Below, in pieces: positions 1 through 9,942 of a DNA stretch of 64,000 nt (positions are counted from its first letter, which is position 1; every line of letters begins with the position of its first letter). The position numbers and the translations under genes were made by a program. Origin of the DNA: Paraphaeosphaeria minitans (taxonomy: Eukaryota > Ascomycota > Dothideomycetes > Pleosporales > Didymosphaeriaceae); NCBI GenBank assembly GCA_015832175.1, contig WJXW01000015.1:1116001-1180000 (forward strand), in the 5' to 3' direction. The notes under the pieces are model-generated. The model was not told where the DNA came from and made no database searches. It was given only the letters and a program-made list of their open reading frames with translations.

Positions 1-600
1 AGATTGGTCTACTGTGTCGATTGTTGGATGAGCACGGTGATCAGAGGGTAGGATTGGAAATGTGACCCGCAGCAGCGCGCCTGAAATCGTCCGTCTCTCG
101 CAGTGCATCGAGCAACGCAAAAAGACAATGGAGAGTAGTCAACGCACCGCTGATTTGTCTAAACCTACAAATAAAAGATGGCTTCTTAGGATGCAATCGG
201 GATCACAGGGATCTCAGCATTGCCGCATTCAGCGGTTGATGCTGCTATTTAAAAGTGCGCGATTCCTTACCTCGAACACAGAATGTTAAGAGCGTTGTCC
301 CTTGAGTTCCATTACATTCAACAATTAACCGAGCACAGATCAGACATTAAAAGCCATAGTGGATTCGGTCATTCTTCAGATTTCAGGGCGACTAAATCAA
401 GTTCAGCGAAACTGAGTCTTGGGATGCAAATTACAGGTAATAACATACTGTGAAGAGGAGAGGAGCGAGATCCAGCGTCACAGGTGCCAATGTGCAATGT
501 ATAACCAGAAACTGGAGAAGCAACGCTGTCGATAAGAAAATGTCCACACGGATCATGCCAAAGTTTATTATCCGACCTAGTCTGATCCTGACTAGGAAGC
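1..600. other. No supportable gene
   Basis: Only short overlapping open frames on both strands are seen, none with a recognisable motif or convincing intron signals. The right edge is the 3' end of the minus-strand gene that stops at 601-603. Confidence 0.4.
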
Positions 601-1256
601 CTACTCGTCCCAGAAATCTGAACCGCCAAATTTGTTACCCAAGCGTGTTTGGGCGTCCCTACCGACCACTATGTTCTGATACATATGAGATGACCCCTTT
701 ATTTGTCGCTTCCAGTCAGAACTGACTTGATCTCCCAAATGTGCCTGTCCAAAAATGGAGATGGTCCCATGGCGGTGGTTTACGTTGCCGATCTCCGGCT
801 TGATTATCGTCAGTTCACTCCATAAATGTGGATCGTGCTTCCGTGCAGCATCTTCGTATTCCTTTATTGACGATATGTTGATGCTGTCGACGATGCGTGT
901 TGCATCTTTGCCTCTGGAGTCGCTGAGAGATATGCCCGTTTCGTGACAGGAAGCAATTTTCCGATGTTCTCCGTCAGTACGCTGAGGTCGTGTTGGTTGA
1001 AGATTGTGAACGGGTCCAGAACGATCGCAGGTGCCTGCAAGGTGATTCTGGCAAGCTTTCCCTTGGAGATCTCGTGTAGAGTAGGCTCGTGGACGGGGCG
1101 TGCGGAATGATCATTGGTCAGGCGTTGCCGCACGCTCGATTGTGCCTTGGCGGCTTGGTATATGAGTTGTAAGCCGGCGAAAACGATCCAGACTTTTCCC
1201 GGATCTTTCTCATCCAGTTCGGCGATCAGTCGAGCAAATCGAAGAGCAATAAACAT
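601..1256 (-). CDS. Hypothetical protein, probably two exons
   Basis: I do not recognise this gene. A minus-strand ATG at 1256 opens a frame beginning MFIALRFARLIAELDEK that reads as soluble helical protein. A second open frame of 127 codons runs from 981 down to a TAG at 603-601; it contains SIKEYEDAARKHDPHLWSEL and ends GGSDFWDE. It starts right after a CTCAG acceptor (986-982), so the two frames are probably joined by an intron. The donor is not settled: GTGCGG or GTCTGG at codon boundaries would both keep the frame. The C-terminal part, with a Gly-Asn pair near LGNKFGGSDFW, vaguely recalls short N-terminal modules of fungal STAND/NLR-associated proteins, but I would not assign it. The alternative is two unrelated fragments. 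Confidence 0.4.
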
Positions 1257-2019
1257 CTAGTTCGGCTTGTATCTTGGCCGGATGTAGTATTCGTGTAGAA
1301 AACTGAGTAGCCTCAAAGATGGCAACTGGCAGATTGCGTGGTTGCTTCATGTCAAGATTCACCTGCTAGTATAGCATATCATACGAAGATCCCAATTGTC
1401 GGCATCATCCAAACTTTGGTCGTCGGTGCGAACAACTGACATGGGTCCAAATCAGTACAGCGACGTAGAAGGGTGTAGAAGTTGACAAAACGGCGAAAGC
1501 CTACAATCTTGCAAAAATAAGCTCGTGAGAGGGCAGAACCACGAGGGCACTAGTAGCTTAGTTACACTTGCTTATCTCGCCTGGCATCAATGCATGACAA
1601 TTGAGTCATAACAAGCTCTCCGCGGAAGTACAACGACTAGCGATGAGGCAGCATCGATCCATCAAGGGCGGTCCAAACCCTGAGTGACTTCTTTTCCCCA
1701 CCGATGAACGTTTGAATGATGATAACGGTAGTTGAGTTGGTGCGAAACGGTGCTGCAGCTGTATTGAGAGGTGAAGCTTCATTCGCGTATGTCTTCTGAA
1801 AGTTTCACTCCAAGATTATGATGACTGGGGTTTTTATTCAGCCTATGAGAAAGTAAACTATACCAAAGCCCACAGCCGCTTAACCCCACTAAAGCCCAAA
1901 AATAAATACCCTCACTTTCTACTTTCCCGTTCTACCTTGAGATCGCTTTTACTTTCATATTCAACGCGAGGCTTTCCCTGCTCAGCGCGCAACTTTGTTA
2001 ATTGTAGGACTACAAGATT
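1257..2019. promoter_or_regulatory. Intergenic region with pyrimidine-rich promoter for the 2,020 gene
   Basis: No gene is seen. From about 1,890 to 1,990 the plus strand is rich in C and T (for example CCCTCACTTTCTACTTTCCC), a common feature just upstream of fungal transcription starts, and it leads into the ATG at 2,020. An AAATAAATA stretch near 1,900 may serve as a TATA-like element. Confidence 0.35.
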
Positions 2020-2270
2020 ATGGGCAACGGCACGAGTTGCCTTCGGGGCTACCACCTCTACTACGGCCGTTGCGTGAAGAATGGCGTACCAACGACCCCC
2101 AAGCGCCAGATCAGCACCCCTTTAAAACCTAGTTACGAGGACCTGATTATGATGTTCCTCCTTATTTGTGTTCTTATCGGTATGTTGGATGATCACCTTG
2201 GGAAAGGTCACGCTAACTAGGATGTGTAGGCATCTGGCTGTGCTATTTACGGCTTCGACTTGTCCATTGA
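2020..2270 (+). CDS. Small single-pass membrane protein (66 aa), two exons
   Basis: Exon 1 is 2020-2179 and exon 2 is 2230-2270, with a 50-nt intron between them. The donor is GTATGT, the branch site GCTAAC and the acceptor GTGTAG, all textbook fungal signals. Splicing yields 66 residues. The N-terminal half is short, polar and basic, with two Cys (SCLRGYHLYYGRCVKNG). A hydrophobic segment starts around residue 44 (MMFLLICVLIGIWLCYL) and only joins up after splicing, followed by a short basic tail (RLRLVH). There is no cleavable signal peptide, so I expect a small membrane-anchored protein. The family is unknown to me. The unspliced reading would stop inside the intron, and the fact that splicing extends the transmembrane helix supports the model. 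Confidence 0.6.
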
Positions 2271-3752
2271 GACATCGTTCAGGGTAAGGTCGACGAGGAT
2301 TACTCTACGCTTCAGCTTTTATTGAGCGTTGGGTTGATTGGAGTAGACCTAGATATTTAGCAATTTATCAAACAACTGAGGAACCACTCTATGGGAGCTA
2401 TGTACCGCACTAATCAGGCGCACTAACTAACCACGCGTGCAAGCTACGCACAGCTGGCTCAGAGGTCATCTATGCCCCGGAATTTCACGGCGTCGTTATG
2501 CACTAACGAATGTTAGCGGAATAGTAGCAAAGATCGGGTGTTACTACCCTGGTTTGAGGGTTTATTATTGGTAACGTCCCTCACTACAGGTATGCATAAG
2601 ATGTTATGTATCATGGGCGTATATGTAACGGTTGAATAGCCAGATGTAGTTAGCCTACCTGAGATAAGACATCCCTTATAGGCGGGACGTCTCTGATCTC
2701 TAGACGAACAACACAGTCGAACCAGACGCTTTCTCCACCTCAAGAAACCGCTACAAGTATACAGTACATTCGTTCTGCAATGGTCGTTGACTTCCATGCA
2801 ACGAAGATGGCCTCCTGACACTGCGTGTCTCACGACGGTAAGGGAGAAGTTCGATGTCACTGCTCTGTCTTTACACATTGCGTTGTCTGACCTGCTGCAG
2901 CAACCTCGAGAATGCTGTTCCTTCTGATGCTGCTGATGCTGCTGGTGTTGATGCTGGTTGTAAACAAGCCCCCTTCCGACTGACCCCGGTTCAAACTAGA
3001 GGCATGATGCCAATTCGCCCTGCGGATCGTAATAGCATTCGGTCCCAGTTCGGTACAACGCCAGGTATCCGTGCGATCCTATCTAGGCACACCTGAACGT
3101 CTAATTAACCCCCCGTCCTCAACTACCATGGCTCTTTACAAATTCTAAGATTTTTACTTTGATAGACGAACCTTTGTCCGATTCGTGGGCCAATCGGGAG
3201 GAACCTCGCTTCCACTATCGACACCTAGCCCTAGAGCTATACTCGCAAATACACTCTGCCCTCAATCCCGTTTCTCGGTTGCTGATTCCCTTGCTTCGCT
3301 TTAAGGCTGGTCCGTACCTCGCCCTATTAACATTATGTGCGAGCTTCTGCTATGGTTATTATTTCTTCAGTACAATGTTAAAGTAAAATGCTAGGGCAAG
3401 GTCAATTCTCTCTATGCCCGCTGTTCCTGGGACGTGCTTTTGAGATCAGCGATACGGATGGCAATATGTCTATTTCAGAATCATCAACAACCTGTGGAAC
3501 AAGGGCGACGCGTGCCAGTTCCAGATGCAAAAGCGTTGCAGGCAACGAGTGGAGAAATGCCATAGGCATCGAATAGCAAGGTCGAAACGCGGTGAGGCAA
3601 TGTGGAATCGTCTCTCTTGACCTCGCTTTATCATCTAAGTTACGCTGCCCTGATCGTCATCGATATTCATCGTCACGAGAATCATAGACTGTACATTCTT
3701 CCCACTGCAAATTTAACATGGAAAAACATAAAGATATCCGTCTCTTGATTCT
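2271..3752. other. No firm gene; weak coding-like stretches
   Basis: A frame at 2854-3096 (+) starts with ATG and carries an Ala/Asp-rich run (DAADAAGVDAG) encoded by a CTG/GTTGATGCTG-like microsatellite. A frame at 3159-3386 (+) ends in a hydrophobic stretch (YLALLTLCASFCYGYYFF) but has no ATG of its own and could be a downstream exon. Neither is secure enough to call. Confidence 0.3.
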
Positions 3753-3808
3753 GCAAGCTTAGGATAACGGTGGTTCATCGATCTTTAGTACAAACATTCT
3801 CCGCTCTT
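3753..3808. repeat. Left arm of a 56-bp inverted repeat
   Basis: The reverse complement of 3753-3808 matches 6404-6459 at 55 of 56 positions; the only mismatch is G versus C in ACCACCgTTATCC. Both arms include the last codons and stop of the gene facing them (KSGECLY then stop) plus the 3' flank. The arms are 2.6 kb apart, and I see no target-site duplication just outside them. Confidence 0.85.
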
Positions 3809-4402
3809 CTCTTCTTGACTCTCTTCTGATGGCTCGTATATAGCTCCCATAATCTCGTCCAATACAAGCAGGCTTTCTCGGGCTTCTACCATACTGTTTT
3901 CGAGCAAGACGCGCTGCAGAGTCATCTTCCCATGCAGAATTTCCAGAGCACGAGCAACTTCGCGAATCGAAGTCTGGATTGTACCAATCTCTTTACGAAG
4001 GTTCGATTCATTCTCATGTGCAGCTTCATTGAGTATGTTGGGGTCCTCCAGACTGGTCGCAATTTCAATCAACTTTTTATAAGAACTGTGTTGCTTGCTT
4101 AGGCCCCGGAGACTCTTGTTCTGATCCGCAAGCTTTTGCTGCAACCCTGCTCGCTCGGTTCTAAAGGTTCTGGAATCTTCGCAGTGACGAGCATAGTTGC
4201 ACAACGCTGCACCCACAGCTTTCTTTGATTCCGTTGCATTCTTCTCGAGGAACTTTACTAGTTTGAGTCGGCTGGCATAGTGCACATCTGGCTCGGATAT
4301 GCAATGATCATCAGAGCAGAGCTCAGCGGGTTCCGTCCAACAATCTAGTAGCCATGTTAATTCCGCGGTTTGTTGTTCTTCATACGGAAGACACCGTACC
4401 AT
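3785..4402 (-). CDS. Coiled-coil protein, likely tail of the Ulp1-like locus
   Basis: An ATG at 4402 opens 205 codons. Residues 1-60 are mixed (LTWLLDCWTEPAEL), and from about 70 to 195 the sequence is long amphipathic helix with heptad leucines (ERAGLQQKLADQNKSLRGL, SNLRKEIGTIQTSIREVARAL). It ends SGECLY. The Ulp1-like protease region lies immediately upstream on the same strand, its last stop 25 nt before this ATG but in a different frame. Fungal Ulp1-like genes often carry a helical tail, so this may be the C-terminal exon of that gene joined by an intron I could not define. The last 8 codons lie inside the 56-bp inverted repeat. Function is unknown. Confidence 0.5.
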   Translation of the reverse strand: MVRCLPYEEQQTAELTWLLDCWTEPAELCSDDHCISEPDVHYASRLKLVKFLEKNATESKKAVGAALCNYARHCEDSRTFRTERAGLQQKLADQNKSLRGLSKQHSSYKKLIEIATSLEDPNILNEAAHENESNLRKEIGTIQTSIREVARALEILHGKMTLQRVLLENSMVEARESLLVLDEIMGAIYEPSEESQEEKSGECLY

Positions 4403-4427
4403 ATGGTTGGGAAATCACGATTCTCCA

Positions 4428-5393
4428 CTAATTCGACTCAATGTACTTTAGTGCAGGTATGTCGAGCAGATGGCAAAGCCAGTTAACGACAACATAAACC
4501 CCACAAGCAAGCACATCCGCTCTTGGCTGTTTCGCGCAATCCTAGCGTGTCTTATCAGCAAGTTTTTCATCAGCGCATATGCTACGTACCCGCTCTTCAG
4601 GGGCGTTCAGTCTGACGCTAGCAACGCGGGTTGCGAAATCTTTGGCCATCTCGTAGATCCTCGTTGACAAAGACAGCGGTGAAGAGTCGTAGAAACAAAT
4701 GCAACTCGAGTCGGCCTTGTACTTCATTGTCACAAGGACTAGATGTACGTTGTTTACGTTCAATACTCCTCCAAAGGTAGAGCATGGCTCTTCGGGGTCA
4801 AGTCCAAGCTTGACTTCATGTCTTGACTCGAACGAATGGCTGGCAATGACCTGATCATCGTTGCTGCTTAGTTTCTTTACCACCTCGGTAACTTCTCTGG
4901 CAGTCCACCATTCCTTGGCGAAGAAGTCTGCCGCGACAGTTGCCTCGCGGTTGTGAGCATCAGTCCTACCATTGCTTGGCAGTAACGTCGCCTCTTGCGA
5001 GCTGGGCCTTTGCATTGGCTCATCATCTGATAAATTGAACTCTTGTCCGTCGTTTTGCGAGCTTTCCTTACTCTGCGTTTCTGGCTCTTCGTTCGACGTT
5101 GGGGAGTCGGTCTGTTCGATATTCTCGCATGGCAGCGGTAACGACCTTTGTTCTGGTTCGACAAGTGTCGTTGCTGGCTTTGTACGTTTTCCCCTCTGTC
5201 TGATCCCTCTGCCTACTCCTATAGTGAGGTGTTTCCGATTTTCTGCCGCTGCTTTTTCGGCTATGGCGCTGTACGATGCACCCTGGGCATTAACCCATTC
5301 TTCATCCTCGGCAGAACATTTTCGCTTTCGTCCCGGCACGGTGCTATCGAATGAAGGCAGTGCATACCTTGATAGAGGGGCACATTTGGACAA
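4428..5393 (-). pseudogene. Ulp1-like (C48) cysteine protease with in-frame stop
   Basis: The C-terminal third resembles the SUMO-protease fold. A His lies in VNNVHLVLVTM, an Asp in CICFYDSSPL, then a Gln and the nucleophile Cys in AKQPRADVLACGVYVVVN, giving the His-Asp-Gln-Cys order of C48 peptidases. The Gln-to-Cys spacing is slightly longer than usual. The N-terminal 150 residues are polar and low-complexity (EPETQSKESSQNDG) and probably disordered. One TAG at 4544-4542 separates the Asp part from the Cys part; the frame is otherwise open to 4428, so one base change would reconnect them. There is no clear ATG at the 5' end; the frame is open from 5393. Such proteases act in SUMO deconjugation or occur inside transposons, and which applies here is open. 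Confidence 0.55.
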
Positions 5394-5480
5394 GAAGAAT
5401 CTTCGCTGCTGTGTACACTTGGCATGGTAGCCGCTCAGCTTTTTCTTTTTTTGAGCTCCGCCACTTCAGCTCAGCCACAG

Positions 5481-5646
5481 CCATTTCAACTCAGCATTTC
5501 AACTCAGCATATCAACTCAGCCATTTCAATACTCAGCCATTTCAACTCAGCCATTTCAACTCAGCCATTTCAACTCAGCCATTTCAACTCAGCCATTTCA
5601 ACTCAGCCATTTCAACTCAGCCATTTCAACTCAGCCATTTCAACTT
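5481..5646 (+). repeat. 14-bp minisatellite, about 12 copies
   Basis: Tandem units of CCATTTCAACTCAG run through this interval. The last seven full copies are identical; the first few vary (a missing C, CATATC for CATTTC, and a 2-nt insertion giving CAATACTCAG). The array lies just upstream of the Ulp1-like locus. A 14-nt period is not a multiple of three, so a coding role is unlikely. Confidence 0.9.
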
Positions 5647-5846
5647 TGTACTACTGTTAGTAGAACCTAGGAATTAATTATCAATTAACGAATAATCATC
5701 AGTATTAACATTGTCTCAAGCAGCCTTCTTGTCTAACACGAACCGATTGGAGAGGAAAGCGACGAGGTCAACAAATGGACTGCTGTTCGCTCCATCAAAG
5801 CTGCTGTATCCAGATATTCAAAGCCACCGAGAGCATAGGATGATCA

Positions 5847-6427
5847 ATGCAACTTGGGATAGTTCCCAACTATATCACCTGTGTCCATTATAGGGAGCCG
5901 AGGTCTGGCAGCATAGATTGTTCGACAAGACTGGTGTACTGCACTACTCTCTGGCGCATCCTGGCGTCACTGATTCACGAAAATGGGTGGCTACTTACGG
6001 CGAGTTCGCATACCACTGAAGTCAAAGTCTGGGAGCTCATCACCGATTTACCTACCTGCAAATCTACATGGGAAATCACTCATCTGAACATAATTTTGCT
6101 GTACACGGAGAAGTGATACGACTCAGCGCAGGAGATGGAAAGTTTTACTGCGACGTCAATGGTGCGAGGATACTTCGGTGGCGGAAAGTATGGTCGAATA
6201 ATGGCCATTGGGTCCATGTTTCGGATGGGACTTATGTTGCAGGCGCAGAGACGGCCGAAGCTGAGTTTCTTTTCACTATTGCTTCGGGTAACACATCGCA
6301 AGATACATTCCCTTTCAAAGAGATTCATGTAAGACATGTGATGACCTTTCTTGACAGGTTTGTGGCTACGATCACTGGCTGCGGCTCGTTGGAGGTTTGG
6401 TCAAAGAGCGGAGAATGTTTGTACTAA
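5847..6427 (+). pseudogene. WD-like beta-propeller fragment, frameshifted
   Basis: Frame one (ATG 5847 to about 6,100) contains ENGWLLTASSHTTEVKVWEL, the hallmark of a WD40 blade as found at the C-terminus of fungal STAND/NLR proteins. A different frame (from about 6,068 to the TAA ending at 6427) continues the propeller-like pattern (HGEVIRLSAGDGKFYCDV, FVATITGCGSLEVWSKSG). The shift lies within about 6,068-6,110 and no convincing intron bridges it, so I call a frameshifted remnant. There is no NACHT or other ATPase motif upstream, so at most the tail of such a gene survives. The last codons and 3' flank are the right arm of the 56-bp inverted repeat. Confidence 0.45.
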
Positions 6428-6459
6428 AGATCGATGAACCACCCTTATCCTAAGCTTGC
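6404..6459. repeat. Right arm of the 56-bp inverted repeat
   Basis: Inverted copy of 3753-3808, one mismatch in 56. It begins inside the last codons of the WD-like fragment and ends at AAGCTTGC. Confidence 0.85.
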
Positions 6460-8514
6460 TATATTCGAGTTCGTATGAGAAGCTACCGAGGCCAGAGACT
6501 CTCAAGTTTGTTCAGACCCACAAAGCGAAAGGCACCTTGAACAATGCTCGGATAACGTTATGCTCCGAAAACACCCCCAAAACAGCGCACAATGCATCCT
6601 AGTGAAGAATTCAACCAGCTGCCTCGAATGCTTGTCGTTCCCGTGCTAGACCCGTCCACTTGCAGCATATCGTTGCTATCATGGTGACCCAGTGGCTATG
6701 ACCAACATGATGCCGGAAGAGTGAGCAAGATAAAAGCCAGAGACAAGTTTTCGTGGTGACCTTGCATAGCCCACTCCGAGCGAAGATTACTTCTGTGCAT
6801 AGAGTAAGCCTCCCAATGCAGCGAGAACTAGTGGAACCGGAGATTGAACATAGCTACCGGCAACATCGTGCCAAGTTTTCTTGCTACCTCAATAGCGACG
6901 CCTTGTACTGGGAGATTGCTTACCGCTCATTCATGGTAATTCCACCACGTCAGCGGCAAGCCGTTCGGAGCGTTGCTGGTGCCGATGATAACTTCATCCA
7001 GACTAGCCCTTTTGTAGAACCGCACTCGTTTGTAGAGAACCAATAATGGCAACATGGGTGGTGCAGGGCACTGCATTACCGTCAGATGCTTATTCTGACC
7101 GCAGTGCATCCTTCGGATGCAGTCTCGCGCAATGGTATGTGGTGCAGGCCGCAGCACGTTGGCATGCGCCTAGGGCGACGTGGCATATCCTGCGGCACGT
7201 GAGCATGTCAACGTAGCTGCAGTCATCACTTTACTGCTCACTGTGTGTGCGCATCGGACGTATCGCCACCGAAGCTGCTGCAAAGCACGGTGTCGTGCGC
7301 GCCGATACCTTCCGGGAGGGAATCGATCGCCAAGCCATCAGCCTCAGCAACTGAGTGTGGAGGCCGGCATTTGCTATCATCTGATACGACAGTGATGGCG
7401 CCTTGGCATCAAGACACCAGCAGCACGTCGCCGTGAATCTGCTTCAACCTGGTCATGGCAGCCCTCTGCTCCAGCGAACGCGCCACTGGAGCTCCCAAAG
7501 CTCATCAACCTGGTGCATAGTTGTCGGTAGCGCCATCGCGAGTGGCTTTAACTTGGCAGATCTGACTGTTGCGGCGGCTCCCCTGTTTGGTTGGCTTCCC
7601 ATCCTGTGGGGTCCGGATGACAGATACAAAGGGCCCGAGACGGTGACGTCACCTCCCGTGAACAGCTGCACGTTCTGTTGCCTCAAGCGCCTTCATTGTA
7701 CGGCAGGAAGGAAAATGCTGAGACGACGGTCTGTGCCTCCAGCTTGCCCGAGAGTCGAGCACAGTGAACCCTAAACAGCATTGGATACATCGGGTGCATA
7801 TGATCCATCATGACCACGGCTATGACTCTTCGACTATGCCTAGCTAAGCTTCTGTGCTCGATCAGCGCATAGTTGATGCATAGTAAGCCTCGAGTGATGC
7901 CAGGCAATAGAGTTTGCAGTGGCCGGCCACATGATCCAACAACCTGCCTTCGTCTTGCATTCCTGTTTTTCATCGATGCGGCTGATCAAAGAGCAACTTT
8001 GTGCTCTCGGCACCGGTGCCTGCTTCTGGTGCTTTAATTTCATGCGTAATTCAACCTCACCAGCATCATCTCTTGCTCGCATTGGCTCTCGATCAGGCTC
8101 TTGATCGCGAATGCATGCACTGGTCTCCTGCAAACCTCGACTTCAAGGTCATGGAAAGCTTGCCAATATCCCACGATCTGCTTACCGTGCGCCATCGTAG
8201 GAAGTGCTACCTTTCGACTATCCTGATTACGTCGGTCGTTACACCATGTAGAGAGCGTCTTGTAGGGCTACGGATACATAACGACTCACCAGGTGCGATT
8301 TAGCGAATCAACTTCCAATTGGTAACACTCCCATGCCTTCCGGAACTGGATCCAAACCTATCCTGAGTAAGCGGCCGCGGCCACGGCCAGTGAGAGTTGC
8401 CTGTTACGGCGTGTGGTTTGGGGCTGCACATCGCACTACAGCACCAAGTCGCGAGGAAACAGCAATCGCCGACGACGAATGCATCTTCCGCTTCGACGAG
8501 GAACTTGTACAAAA
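6460..8514. other. No firm gene; contains a diverged dispersed repeat
   Basis: A frame at 6816-7046 (+) starting MQRELVEPEIEHSY may be a short coding remnant, but nothing is recognisable. About 7,150-7,350 resembles 52,210-52,400 (listed separately). The rest has only short overlapping frames. Confidence 0.35.
7150..7350 (+). repeat. Diverged dispersed repeat, copy A
   Basis: Blocks shared in order with 52,210-52,400 include a GAYGTGGCA-like start, CAGTCATCA, TGTGCGCATCGGACG versus CGTGCGCATCAGACG, TATCGCC versus GATCGCC, and a later CGCCAAGCCATC versus TGCCAAGCCATC. The alignment is interrupted by small gaps. Edges are approximate because I aligned by eye. Confidence 0.5.
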
Positions 8515-8787
8515 ATGGTCCTGCACAGGCCAGAGCACTTCTACGGCCGCACTCAAAAGCACCCATTCCTCCGGTTCGAAATCACCTGCAGTTTTGTGCA
8601 AGACAGAGGATGGGAAACAAGGGGCCTCGTTGAAGCCTGGTCATAATCATATGGGCATGTCAGATTCTACGAGGGAGAATTGATGGATCAAGCTCACTTT
8701 ACCTGGTGTTTCGCAGAGTTGGGAAACGAAGATGTTCCAATGGCATGGCACCCAGGCCTGATTGAGATGCCAGCTCTCGAAACATGA
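8515..8787 (+). pseudogene. Unknown gene remnant with in-frame TAA
   Basis: A frame from an ATG at 8515 (an in-frame ATG also lies at 8480) reads through a patterned, non-random sequence: HRPEHFYGRTQKHPFLRFEI, then GLVEAWS, a TAA at 8644-8646, then SYGHVRFYEGELMDQAHFTW and GNEDVPMAWHPGLIEM, ending at a TGA. The two halves are in the same frame, 91 codons in all including stops, and read as one protein broken by one stop. I do not recognise the family. Confidence 0.4.
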
Positions 8788-9611
8788 GTTTGGTGCATGG
8801 AAAGATGAAGATCCCTGTTCATTTTTCTCGATTCTAGCATCTCCTGTGCATGATGTCCTCAGTGAGGTGGTTAGCTCTGGCCTAATAGCTCTGCAACTAG
8901 CATTAGTCCATCTTAGAATCAATTGTCATGTTCTAGATGTCAAAAACGATGTCTGTACTCCATGTTGTCATGAATATATGTGGTAGAGGATATCACAAGT
9001 TGTCGCTATGAGAAGTCCTTTCATCCTGATTGTGGGCGACGTAATTTTTGCAATCTCGCATGCAGTATACTCCGCTATACAATCCTAGTAATCACATGTA
9101 TATAGTTGTCAAGTGACAGCACAGATCCACAACGAATTCGATAATCAGACTGTGCTTCGATTCTCCCATTGCTGTTTTCCATCATGAAAATTGTATGCAG
9201 GCTCTTCCTATCATGGGTGCATAGACCACAAAGTCATGTGGTGTGTCATGAAATAAATGCTGTATAGACCGTGCACCTGCAACATCCAAATTAACGTGGG
9301 TCAAACTTACAAGCCGATTGATCAAGATTTCGAAACGGGAACAGTGTGTGACGTAAAGTCCAAATTTTTTAAGGCAAGGATGCAGTTCAGCACGACATGG
9401 CTGCAGGAACGTAAAGCAGGGACGTTGCAGACACAAGAATGACAGAGTGAGAGTCCAAGGCGTTTGTGGGTTCCTTCGGTTCGGTATCGTTTTTCAGACA
9501 ACGCATTGGGTGGCGCTTAGATGGCTACCATATTCCAGGTCGATACAGGCAAGACGATTATTATTATGAATGCAAGCCGTCTCCACCACCGGTATCCCTG
9601 CGATTTCTTGC
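8788..9611. other. No supportable gene
   Basis: Short frames only. The right boundary is the inferred 3' end of the transporter pseudogene on the minus strand. Confidence 0.35.
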
Positions 9612-9929
9612 TCAATCCCCCATCATGGGTACCCAGGTGAAGAGGTGACCATCGGGACGATGGAATGGAATGAGATGTGGAAGCGGAAGTGCCTTCACGC
9701 TAGAAGACCATTGAGAACCGGGGCTGTTGTTTCTGGAGCCTTCGTATTTTTTGGACGGGCTTCGAGGTGGCGGTAGAAGGACTTGTACCGGACGAGTCGC
9801 CTCTGAGACTGGGACTGGTGTCTGCTGACTTAGAGCAGGTTCGTCGGCAGAGTACGCAAGTCCATGGTTTTGGTTTACGATTGTCGTGCCTGTCCGATTG
9901 CAGAGTCTCGGAGAGACCAGTCCGTTCTT

Positions 9930-9942
9930 AGCGTACGGGGGG
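9930..9942. repeat. Target-site duplication of truncated LINE (3' side)
   Basis: AGCGTACGGGGGG, 13 bp, repeated exactly at 10759-10771. Both copies derive from the transporter gene. Confidence 0.9.

Noticed and set aside
2985..3005. GGTTCAAACTAGA resembles a tRNA B box
   Set aside because: No matching A box or acceptor/T-stem pairing can be built around it.
3753..6459. Calling the 56-bp inverted repeat a proven transposon
   Set aside because: No target duplication is visible outside the arms and the arms overlap gene tails; kept only as a finding.
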